In this document: positions 1-7,553 of the stretch, one piece after another | Layout of the letters: every line of letters begins with the position of its first letter | How positions within the stretch are numbered: position 1 is the first letter of the stretch | Assembly (NCBI GenBank): GCA_025360845.1 | Contig: JANYBJ010000085.1 | Coordinates: forward strand, 1 to 33,634 | Source: a bacterium | GTDB lineage: Bacteria; Verrucomicrobiota; Kiritimatiellia; RFP12; UBA1067 | Direction: 5' to 3' | DNA length: 33,634 nt | Program-made: the position numbers and the translations under genes | The notes under the pieces: generated by a model | What the model saw: the letters and a program-made list of their open reading frames with translations, nothing else | Database searches by the model: none | Told to the model about the DNA's origin: nothing

Positions 1-1
1 G

Positions 2-136
2 CATGTGACGTGGACACCGAATCTCGGCACGGCACGCGTGTATACGGTCGAGGGCCGGGCGAGTCTGACCGAAGGCGCGTGGGGCACCACCAATGCCGCC
101 AGCCGTTTCTTCCGGGTCAAGGTTTCGCTGCCGTGA
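2..136 (+). CDS. C-terminal end of a (probably exported) protein, 5' part outside window
   Basis: Open frame from base 2 to TGA at 134-136, encoding ...YTVEGRASLTEGAWGTTNAASRFFRVKVSLP*; resembles the C-terminal ends of large secreted repeat proteins. Confidence 0.5.
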   Translation, partial: HVTWTPNLGTARVYTVEGRASLTEGAWGTTNAASRFFRVKVSLP

Positions 137-155
137 TTTGACCCTGTGCTTCAAC

Positions 156-224
156 GGTAGTGACGCCTCCCCGAGGCGTCCGCGTGGCAATGACCGTCGG
201 TCGGCCCGGCGGGCCGACCCTACC
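156..224. repeat. two copies of the palindromic CCCTACC-type repeat family
   Basis: GGTAGTGACGCCTCCCCGAGGCGTCCGCG (156-184) and GGTCGGCCCGGCGGGCCGACCCTACC (199-224). Confidence 0.65.
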
Positions 225-316
225 GCATAGGCTCGATAACGGCTGGTCTTGCATGAAGCGGAGCGAAGCCAGCGCCTGTTCGGGCGGCCGGCCTATTTCT
301 GGCAGGGAAGACTGCC

Positions 317-700
317 TTAGCAACGGGCAAGTTGCGGCAGGTGGCCGAAATGCGCGTCGCGCGAACAGAGTGGCAGGTCATGCTGGACGCACAGGGCGGC
401 GATCCAGAGGTCGTTCGTGGGGATCGGAGTCCCTTGCATCCGCAGTTGTGCGAACAAGCCCGCATAGGCGTGCGTGGTCTGTTCGTCGGGATAGAGGACC
501 GCCACCCGGGGCGAGACGAGGAACCGCACAAGCGTCGCCTCATTGCGCCGACCGACCGTGCCGCAACGGAAGCCCGCGCGGAGTTCAGCCAGTGCGACAA
601 ACGGCAGCTTAACCGTTTCGGCCCGACGGACGATCTCCACAACGACGGGCTCGCCGCGGCAGAAGTCGACATAGCGATTGGTGTCGAGGAGGACTCTCAT
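317..700 (-). CDS. PIN-domain toxin, VapC/FitB-like
   Basis: MRVLLDTNRYVDFCRGE...ELRAGF...NDLWIAALCVQHDLPLCSRDAHFGHL; PIN acidic residues recognisable; ATG overlaps the antitoxin TGA (697-700). Confidence 0.85.
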   Translation of the reverse strand: MRVLLDTNRYVDFCRGEPVVVEIVRRAETVKLPFVALAELRAGFRCGTVGRRNEATLVRFLVSPRVAVLYPDEQTTHAYAGLFAQLRMQGTPIPTNDLWIAALCVQHDLPLCSRDAHFGHLPQLARC

Positions 701-948
701 TTCCACAGGGCCTTGTCCACCTTGTCCATGCTCTTCAGGGCGGCATCAAACGCCGGATCTTCGATCCATGAGCCGGCAACGGGGTCGAGGTCATGGCTGC
801 ACGGCGGTTCTCCGCTCAGGCCCAGCCCAACGGCCAGAATATTTAGCGCAACGGAATTGAGACTCTGACGCTCGCGTGTCGCACGCGACCTCAGTTCGCG
901 ATCAACGGATTCTGGCACGTCCCGCAAGGTATATTGTATGCTTTTCAT
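697..948 (-). CDS. FitA/Arc-like ribbon-helix-helix antitoxin
   Basis: MKSIQYTLRDVPESVDRELRSRATRERQSLNSVALNIL; typical RHH antitoxin N-terminus, upstream of the PIN gene. Confidence 0.8.
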   Translation of the reverse strand: MKSIQYTLRDVPESVDRELRSRATRERQSLNSVALNILAVGLGLSGEPPCSHDLDPVAGSWIEDPAFDAALKSMDKVDKALWK

Positions 949-954
949 GCCTTC

Positions 955-984
955 AGTATAGGCGGATTATGCCTACATTGTCAA
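955..984 (-). promoter_or_regulatory. sigma70-like promoter of the toxin-antitoxin operon with inverted repeat
   Basis: Minus strand TTGACA (984-979), 18 bp spacer, TATACT (960-955); TAGGC-N7-GCCTA inverted repeat at 959-975 overlaps the -10. Confidence 0.55.
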
Positions 985-1040
985 TGGCTCGTGTGAATGA
1001 TCATTGGCTCGCGAGGCTCTTATGAACGGATGTCGCCCGT

Positions 1041-2174
1041 TCAGCTTCTCAGTTGCGGGATCAGTTCTCTCATTGTCGCGATCACATGGTCGATTTCGTC
1101 TTCGGTGTTCGCGCGTCCCAATGAGAAGCGGAGCGAACCCAGCGCCGCTTCGGGCGACAGCCCCATCGCGGTCAGCACATAGGGAGGCTGGCGGTTCGCG
1201 GTGGAGCAGGCCGAGGTGGTCGCGGCCGCGATGTCCGCGATGTCGAGGTTCATGACGGCGGTCACGGCGTCGACGCCGGGGAAGGTGATGTTCAGCGTAT
1301 TCGGAACGCGCGGAGCGGCGCCGCCGTTGACGCGCGCGTCCGGGAAGGCGGCGAGCAGGCCCGCCTGCAGGCGGTCGCGCAGCGCGGCGATGCGGACGGC
1401 GTCGCCGGCCATCTCGCGCAGCGCGAGCCGGGCCGCCGCACCGAGGCCGCAGATCCCCGGCAGATTCTCCGTGCCCGCCCTCAGCGACCGTTCCTGCGAG
1501 CCGCCGAAAAGCAAGGGCGCGAGCGCCTTCGCGTCACGGGCCACCAGCGCGCCCGCGCCTTTGGGGCCGTAGAACTTGTGCGCGGAGAGGGTCAGGAAGT
1601 CCACGCCCAGCGCCTCGAAGTCGACGGGGATGCGCCCGACCGCCTGGACCGCGTCGGTGTGGACGGGAACCTGATACCGCCTTGCGAGTGCGGCGATTTC
1701 CTGAACCGGCTGGATCACGCCGGTGTCGTTGTTGGCGAGCATGACCGAGATCAGGGCGGTGTCGGGGCGGATCGCGGCGGCGACCGACTGCGGGTCGACC
1801 CGCCCCTCCGCATCCGCGCCCACGCGCGTGACGCGCCAGCCGAGCGCTTCGAGCACGCGGGCGGGCTCCAGCACGCAGGGATGTTCGATTGCGCTGACGA
1901 GCAGGTGGCGCGGCGGGTGCGAAGGGTTGAGAAGCGGGCTGAGCAGAAGCTGATTCGCGGCTTCGGTCGCGCCGCTGGTGAAGAGGATGTTCGCGGGATG
2001 GGCGCGGATCAGCGTGGCCAGCGAGCGGCGGGCCGCCTCGCGGGCGGCCCGCGCCAGTTGGCCGCACGCATGCAGGCTGGAGGGGTTGCCCCACGTCCGG
2101 GCGAGACAGTCGGTCATCGCCTCCACCACTTCGGATGCGGGCTGGGTGGTCGCGTTATGGTCAAGGTAGATCAT
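1041..2174 (-). CDS. cysteine desulfurase, NifS/IscS family (aminotransferase class V)
   Basis: MIYLDHNATTQP...; PLP lysine motif LSAHKFYGPKGAGAL; GGSQERSLRAGTEN; Cys loop ATTSACSTANRQPP. Confidence 0.92.
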   Translation of the reverse strand: MIYLDHNATTQPASEVVEAMTDCLARTWGNPSSLHACGQLARAAREAARRSLATLIRAHPANILFTSGATEAANQLLLSPLLNPSHPPRHLLVSAIEHPCVLEPARVLEALGWRVTRVGADAEGRVDPQSVAAAIRPDTALISVMLANNDTGVIQPVQEIAALARRYQVPVHTDAVQAVGRIPVDFEALGVDFLTLSAHKFYGPKGAGALVARDAKALAPLLFGGSQERSLRAGTENLPGICGLGAAARLALREMAGDAVRIAALRDRLQAGLLAAFPDARVNGGAAPRVPNTLNITFPGVDAVTAVMNLDIADIAAATTSACSTANRQPPYVLTAMGLSPEAALGSLRFSLGRANTEDEIDHVIATMRELIPQLRS

Positions 2175-2235
2175 AGGGGATAGAAGTCAGGCCTTTAGTG
2201 CCTTACAAACCAGCAACAGCAATAAAAAACAAGGT

Positions 2236-2345
2236 GTTTTACCACGAAGACACGAAGTGTACGAAGAAACACAAAGCCAGCGTGCGTAATATCGATGGCT
2301 TTTCTTGGCGTCCTTCGTGGTCTTGGTGTCTTTGTGGTGGAAATT
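2236..2345. repeat. imperfect intergenic inverted repeat (ACCACGAAGACACGAAG ... CTTCGTGGTCTTGGTGTCTTTGTGGTGG)
   Basis: The two arms are imperfect reverse complements; spurious ORFs of the HKDTKTTKDAKK type are read through it. Confidence 0.7.
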
Positions 2346-2567
2346 CCGGGTTGTGGGCAGAGCCCACGTTAGGCTCAGCACCCTGAAGCGTTACAAAGCT
2401 TACCCCATGACCCCTGTGCAAGGCAATGCCGGATGGCAAACGTAGCGCTGTCTTCCACCTGAGATCCTGCCGCGATATCGAATGATGATTTTGTTCACTG
2501 AAAACCTTTTGCGGTGTGGACTGAATGAATTCTGCTAAAGTTGAGACTATCCAAAAAGGGAGGTTGT

Positions 2568-3410
2568 ATGAAAATCGGATGCTTTGCTTGCGTTGAACCG
2601 TTTGCGCCCATGGCCCGCCAGTTCGCGGCCATCAAGGAGATGGGGTTTGCTTTTGCCGACGTCACGGACAACCATGACGGCGCGGCGCTGGGAGAGGAAT
2701 TCGGGTTCGCCCCGACCGTGAGCCTGGACGCGCATCCAGAAAAAATCCGGGCTTTGGCCCGCGGGGCGGGCATCAAGTTGAGCGCGTTCTGCTGCCACGC
2801 GAATCTGCTGGACCCCACCTCGCCCGACACCTACGGCACGGCGCAGATCATCAAGGCCCTCCGTCTGGCCAAGCTGCTCGGCATCAAAGAGGTCATCACC
2901 TGCGACGGCGAGCCGCGCAGCGCGTTCGGTCACGCGCTGAAGCCCGCCGAACGCCTGCTGCTCCTGCGCGAAAAGCTGCAGGCGCCCATCGAGTGGGCCG
3001 AGGAACTCGGCGTGAAGCTGCTGCTGGAGACGCACGGCCCGGTCACCGACAACCTGGGGCTCATGGGCGAGCTGCTGGAGTCTCTCGGCCACGAGGAGAC
3101 GGTCGGCGTGTGCCTCGACACCGGCAACTGCTGGCTGGGCGGCGGCGAACCGCTGGATTACGTCAAGGCGTTCGGCACGCGCATCGGCCATGTGCACTGG
3201 AAGGACATGCCGGAGGCCATGGAGAAGCAGCGCGGCAAGGTGTTCGGCTGCGGCATGGCGCTGATCGCCGTGGGCGACGGCGTCGTCGATGTCAAAGGCG
3301 TGGTCGGGGCGCTCAAGAAGGCCAAGATCGACGTGGCCACGACGCTGGAGATCGCCGGCCCCGAGGCGGTTAAGGAATCCGCCAAGCGTTTGAAGGCGTG
3401 GGCGAAGTAG
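2568..3410 (+). CDS. sugar phosphate isomerase/epimerase, xylose isomerase-like TIM barrel
   Basis: ATG after GGGAGG SD; MKIGCFACVEPFAP...VGVCLDTGNCWLGGGEPLDYVKAFGTRIGHVHWKDMP...TTLEIAG. Confidence 0.88.
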   Translation: MKIGCFACVEPFAPMARQFAAIKEMGFAFADVTDNHDGAALGEEFGFAPTVSLDAHPEKIRALARGAGIKLSAFCCHANLLDPTSPDTYGTAQIIKALRLAKLLGIKEVITCDGEPRSAFGHALKPAERLLLLREKLQAPIEWAEELGVKLLLETHGPVTDNLGLMGELLESLGHEETVGVCLDTGNCWLGGGEPLDYVKAFGTRIGHVHWKDMPEAMEKQRGKVFGCGMALIAVGDGVVDVKGVVGALKKAKIDVATTLEIAGPEAVKESAKRLKAWAK

Positions 3411-3432
3411 GGCGAGCGTCCCGCGAGCCGCA

Positions 3433-3510
3433 GGTAGGGACGGTTCCCCGCAACCGTCCGCCGGACCTTGTCGCCTACCCTGCGGACGCCTTGGGGAGGC
3501 GTCCCTACCA
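3433..3510. repeat. two copies of the palindromic CCCTACC-type repeat in opposite orientation
   Basis: GGTAGGGACGGTTCCCCGCAACCGTCCG and CGGACGCCTTGGGGAGGCGTCCCTACCA. Confidence 0.75.
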
Positions 3511-3547
3511 CAAAACACCGAGCGTGTAAGGAAGAGGAAACACAACG

Positions 3548-4834
3548 ATGAAAGTATTCGAGCTGTCCCGCAGAGGATTTATGAAAGGCGTGCTGGCCGC
3601 AGGCGCCGCACCGCTGGTGATTCCGTCCGGCGTGTTGTACGGAGCGGCCGCGCCGTCGAACCGCGTCAACCTCGCCAGCATCGGCGTGGGCGGCCAAGGC
3701 AGCGGAAATTTCGGCACGCTGCTTCAGCCCGATTGGATCCGCGTCGTGGCCGTGGCCGACTGCTTCAAAGACCGTCGCGAGACCCGCGCCAAGCAGGCCG
3801 ATGAGAAGTATGGTGCTAATGTCTGCACGCCGTATCAGGACTTCCGCGAGATTTTGGCTCGCCCGGACGTGGACGGCGTGGTTTGCTCCACACCGGACCA
3901 CTGGCATCATGGAGTCACCGTGCTTGCGATGCAGGCCGGCAAGGACGTATATTGCGAAAAGCCGCTCTCGCTCAGCATCAACGACAACAAGGACCTGCTT
4001 GAGACCGCGCGCCGCTACGGCCGGGTCTTCCAGTACGGCACGCAGCAGCGCTCCTCGTCGCATATCCGCATCGGCTGCGAACTGGTGCGGGCAGGCGTGC
4101 TCGGCAAGATCAGCCGCGTCGAAGTGGATGCGCCTGCCGGGAGTGCGGGCGGAGGAAGCCTGGAGCCAGCGCCCGTACCCGAAGGGCTGGACTACGACCG
4201 TTGGCTGGGGCCGTCGCGCGACCGTCCCTACACCAGCGACCGCTGCTCCAGCAGCGGCTCCTATTTCAGCTCGGACACGTCGATCGGCTTCATCGCGGGC
4301 TGGGGCGCGCATCCGCTGGACGTGATGACGTGGGCGCTCGGGGACGGGCCGGACTCCGTGCCTGTGTCGTTCGAGGGCACGGGCGTCTTCGGCAAGGGAC
4401 TGTTCGACACCTGCGCCACGTGGGACGTGAAGGGCCGCTTCGCGAACGGCGTCGAGTTCGTGTTCAAGCATGGCGGTGACCGCACGACCTTCATCGGCGA
4501 GCGGGGCAGAATCAACATCAGCCGCGGCGCACTCACGGCCGATCCGGGCAGCCTGCTGCGCGAGCCGCTGCCGCCGCGCCGCACGCCGCTGCGGGCCAAC
4601 ACCACGGGGTTCCATCACACCGCCGACTTCGCGCAGTGCATCAAGACGCGCGAGGCGCCGTGCAGCCCGATCGAGGCCGCCTACCATTCGGACAACATCT
4701 CGCATCTCTCGCTGATCGCGATCAAGACCGGCCGCAAGATCGCGTGGAATGCCGAGAAGCAGACGATTGTCGGCGACGAGGAGGCCGTCCGGATGATGGG
4801 CCGCAAAATCGCGAGATACCCGTATGTGGTGTGA
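3548..4834 (+). CDS. Gfo/Idh/MocA family oxidoreductase with Tat signal
   Basis: SRRGFMKG twin-arginine signal; ASIGVGGQGSGNFGTLL; DGVVCSTPDHWHHGVTVLAMQAGKDVYCEKPLS. Confidence 0.93.
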   Translation: MKVFELSRRGFMKGVLAAGAAPLVIPSGVLYGAAAPSNRVNLASIGVGGQGSGNFGTLLQPDWIRVVAVADCFKDRRETRAKQADEKYGANVCTPYQDFREILARPDVDGVVCSTPDHWHHGVTVLAMQAGKDVYCEKPLSLSINDNKDLLETARRYGRVFQYGTQQRSSSHIRIGCELVRAGVLGKISRVEVDAPAGSAGGGSLEPAPVPEGLDYDRWLGPSRDRPYTSDRCSSSGSYFSSDTSIGFIAGWGAHPLDVMTWALGDGPDSVPVSFEGTGVFGKGLFDTCATWDVKGRFANGVEFVFKHGGDRTTFIGERGRINISRGALTADPGSLLREPLPPRRTPLRANTTGFHHTADFAQCIKTREAPCSPIEAAYHSDNISHLSLIAIKTGRKIAWNAEKQTIVGDEEAVRMMGRKIARYPYVV

Positions 4835-4856
4835 AACCGGAAACCAAATGAATACG

Positions 4857-4930
4857 TTCAACACGAAGACTCAAAGACACGAAGAAAGCCAAAAGACTCG
4901 ATAGCTCTTCTTTGTTCCTTTGTGTTTAAA
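4857..4930. repeat. second, shorter copy of the ACACGAAGAC... intergenic inverted repeat
   Basis: AACACGAAGACTCAAAGACACGAAGAAAGCC ... TTCTTTGTTCCTTTGTGTTTAAAGG; similar to 2236-2345. Confidence 0.55.
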
Positions 4931-4939
4931 GGATTGATT

Positions 4940-7534
4940 ATGAAAACACTGTTTTTTGGGATGTTACTGATCGGCTTAACCGCCATGGGGGCAGACACCG
5001 CAGACGTTCGTAGTGACGCCGTGAGGCGTTTCTCCGCGCTGCTGAGCGGCACGCCGCAGGAGAAGGCCGCGCTGGCTCAAACGTTGGGCGCGGCGAAAGA
5101 CGAGGGCGCCGTGGACACGCTGGCGAAAGCCGCGCTGGATACCGACCCCGTGGTCGCGTATGCGGCGGCTGACGCGCTGGGCGCGATCGGCACAGAAAAA
5201 GCCGCCGACGCGCTGTTGCAGGCGTGGGCGAAAGGGTCGCCCGCGGCGCTGGCGAACGGCTTGCTGCGCTGCGCGGAGGCGCGCTGGGCAGCAAAAGACG
5301 CGGCACGCGCCCAAACCTTGTATCAGGCTTGCAGCGAAAAGGGTGTAGGCGCCCAGAAAGCGGCCGCTTTGCTGGGGCTGGCCAGCCTGAAGCCGCAATC
5401 GGCCGCTGCCGCCAAACCGTCGGCGCTGAAGGCGCTGCGGGATGAGTCCGCCCTGGTGCGGCTGGTCGGCATCCATGAGGCGGTGCGCGCGGCTGATCCG
5501 GAAGCGTTGCCCGTGCTTTTCGAGCTGTCCATGAAGGCGGAAGAGGATGGCCGTGCGGCCACCTTGGCGCTGTCGGCGATGTCGGCCAAAGAGACGGACA
5601 CCTTCCTGTACGGAGAGCTGAAGAAGGCGGGCCCGGGACGCGTCAAGGCCATCGAACTGCTGGCCGCGCGCGGTCAGCAGGACTTGGTCAAGCGGCTGTG
5701 CGACGCCACGCTTTACGACGCGGCGGGCGTGGGCGCGGCGGCGGGAAGCGCGTGGCGGACCTGTCTGCGGCAGGAGGATTTCGCTCCGGCGCTGTCCTTC
5801 GTGTTCGGCCCGCTTCCCGCTCAGCGGCGGGAGCCGCTGGTCTCGGCGCTGGCTGCGGCGGTGCAGCAGCTCCCCGACGCAGCAGCCGCGCTTCGCGACG
5901 TGGCAGGCGCTCTCGCAAAAGCCGACGCCGCAGGCAAGGCGGAGCTGATGACGCTGCTGGCGGGGCTTCAGACCGAGGGGTCGCGGGATCTTCTGGTCGC
6001 GCAGACCCAGGCGGCGGACGTCGAGCTGCGCAAGGCGGCGGTGCGTGTGCTCTCGCAGTGGAACAGCCCGCTGGCGGTCGCTCCCCTGCTGGGCGTGGCG
6101 CGGCAGGACGCTGACCGCACCGTCAAGATACTGGCCGTGCGCGGCGTGCTGACGCTGCTGCAGAAGCCCAAGGTCATGGAGAAAGACCGGCAGTTGGCGG
6201 TCATGTCCGAACTGGCCGGCGTCGCCGAACGGATCGACGAGAAGAAAGCCATCTACGCGCAGGTCAAACAGATGGGCGGACCGCAGGCCGAGGCCCTGAG
6301 GAAACAACTGGCCGAGGCGTGCGGCCTCGCGAATGTGCAGGAGTTTGTCGTGGCGGCGGTGAACGCCGGAGGAGAGGCTTGCGGAGCGTTCAAGGCCGAT
6401 ACGGGCTTCAGCGGAGGAAGCGCCTTCGCCGTGAATCTGCCGGCGGACACGTCCGATGCGAGCGACGCCGCGCCCGAGGCCGTGTATCAGAGCTGCCGCT
6501 TTCAGGACATGACCTACACCTTCGACGGACTGAAGGCGGGGCAGCCCTACACGTTGCGCCTGCACTTCGCGGAGACCTTTCATGAACAGGCGGGTGCGCG
6601 TGTTTTCGATGTGGCGGTCAACGGCAAGGCGATGCTGACCGATTACGACATTGTGGCCAAAGCCGGCAAGAAGATGAAGGCGGTGACCGAGGCCGTGGAG
6701 GTGACCGCGGACGCGGCAGGCAAGCTCATTGTGACGTTCAAGACCAAGCGCGACCAAGCCCTGGTGAACGGGCTGGAGGTGCTTGAGGCCGGAGGCGCGG
6801 CGACGGAAGCGACCGGCGGACGGCTCGGGGAGCCGTCCCTACCTGTGGCCAAACCCGGACAGCTCCGCGTGCTGCTGCTCGCCGGCGCGAACAACCACAA
6901 CTGGCAGGAGACGACCGCCGCGCTCAAGGCGATCTTCGCGGAGTCCCCGCTGTTCGCCGTCGCCGTGGTAGAGAAGCCGTGGGAGATGAAGCCAGCGGAC
7001 ATCGAGGGCTATGACCTGATCTTCTGCAACTGGAACACGTTCGGCAGCGACAAGCGCGAGTGGAGCGCGGAGATGAAGGCGGGGTTCATCGCTTGGGTCA
7101 AGAAGGGCGGCGGCTTCTTCGTGCTGCACGCGGGCGGCAGCATGTTCTACGACTGGGAGGAGTTCCAGTCCCTGACAGGCGGGGCGTGGGAGAAGGACAC
7201 CTTCCACCCGCAGATGCAGGCGTTCACGGTACACATCGCGGACCAAGCGCACCCGGTCATGCGCGGGCTGAAGGACTTTGAGACCTTCGACGAGCCGTGG
7301 CAGAAGATCGGCAACCGCAACCCGAACCGCCGCGTGCTGGCGACCGGCGTGGTCAGCAAGGAGAACAAGGGGTCGGGCGAGCCCGAGCCCTTCGTCTTCG
7401 TGACGGAACTGGGCAAGGGCCGCTGCTTCAACCTCGTGCTGGGGCATGACGGCAAGGCGCTGGGCAACGCCGGCTGCAAGACGCTGATTCTGCGCGGCTC
7501 CGAGTGGGCCGCGAAAGGTGATGTGGTTCGGTAA
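4940..7534 (+). CDS. exported HEAT-repeat / malectin-domain / ThuA-like fusion protein
   Basis: Signal peptide MKTLFFGMLLIGLTAMGA; HEAT-like alanine-rich helices; malectin-like YQSCRFQDMTYTFDGLKAGQPYTLRLHFAETFHEQAGARVFDVAVNG; ThuA-like C-terminus LRVLLLAGANNHNWQETTAALK...GGGFFVLHAGG...HPVMRGL. Confidence 0.85.
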   Translation: MKTLFFGMLLIGLTAMGADTADVRSDAVRRFSALLSGTPQEKAALAQTLGAAKDEGAVDTLAKAALDTDPVVAYAAADALGAIGTEKAADALLQAWAKGSPAALANGLLRCAEARWAAKDAARAQTLYQACSEKGVGAQKAAALLGLASLKPQSAAAAKPSALKALRDESALVRLVGIHEAVRAADPEALPVLFELSMKAEEDGRAATLALSAMSAKETDTFLYGELKKAGPGRVKAIELLAARGQQDLVKRLCDATLYDAAGVGAAAGSAWRTCLRQEDFAPALSFVFGPLPAQRREPLVSALAAAVQQLPDAAAALRDVAGALAKADAAGKAELMTLLAGLQTEGSRDLLVAQTQAADVELRKAAVRVLSQWNSPLAVAPLLGVARQDADRTVKILAVRGVLTLLQKPKVMEKDRQLAVMSELAGVAERIDEKKAIYAQVKQMGGPQAEALRKQLAEACGLANVQEFVVAAVNAGGEACGAFKADTGFSGGSAFAVNLPADTSDASDAAPEAVYQSCRFQDMTYTFDGLKAGQPYTLRLHFAETFHEQAGARVFDVAVNGKAMLTDYDIVAKAGKKMKAVTEAVEVTADAAGKLIVTFKTKRDQALVNGLEVLEAGGAATEATGGRLGEPSLPVAKPGQLRVLLLAGANNHNWQETTAALKAIFAESPLFAVAVVEKPWEMKPADIEGYDLIFCNWNTFGSDKREWSAEMKAGFIAWVKKGGGFFVLHAGGSMFYDWEEFQSLTGGAWEKDTFHPQMQAFTVHIADQAHPVMRGLKDFETFDEPWQKIGNRNPNRRVLATGVVSKENKGSGEPEPFVFVTELGKGRCFNLVLGHDGKALGNAGCKTLILRGSEWAAKGDVVR
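5006..5030. repeat. palindromic repeat copy inside a CDS
   Basis: GTTCGTAGTGACGCCGTGAGGCGTT matches the reverse complement of 10241-10265 at 24/25. Confidence 0.7.
6817..6843. repeat. palindromic CCCTACC repeat copy inside a CDS
   Basis: CGGACGGCTCGGGGAGCCGTCCCTACC; 9-bp perfect stem GGACGGCTC/GAGCCGTCC. Confidence 0.75.
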
Positions 7535-7553
7535 ATTAAAGTGAGGTGAACGT

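Noticed and set aside
2187-2439. Small ORFs of the HHKDTKTTKDAKK type on both strands
   Set aside because: Produced by the intergenic inverted repeat, not protein-coding
3158-4864. Long minus-strand ORF (568 aa) opposite the Gfo/Idh gene
   Set aside because: Shadow ORF of a GC-rich gene; low-complexity Arg/Ala/His-rich protein with no recognisable motif
4976-6757. 593-aa minus-strand ORF opposite the HEAT-malectin gene
   Set aside because: Antisense shadow ORF, compositionally biased, no domain
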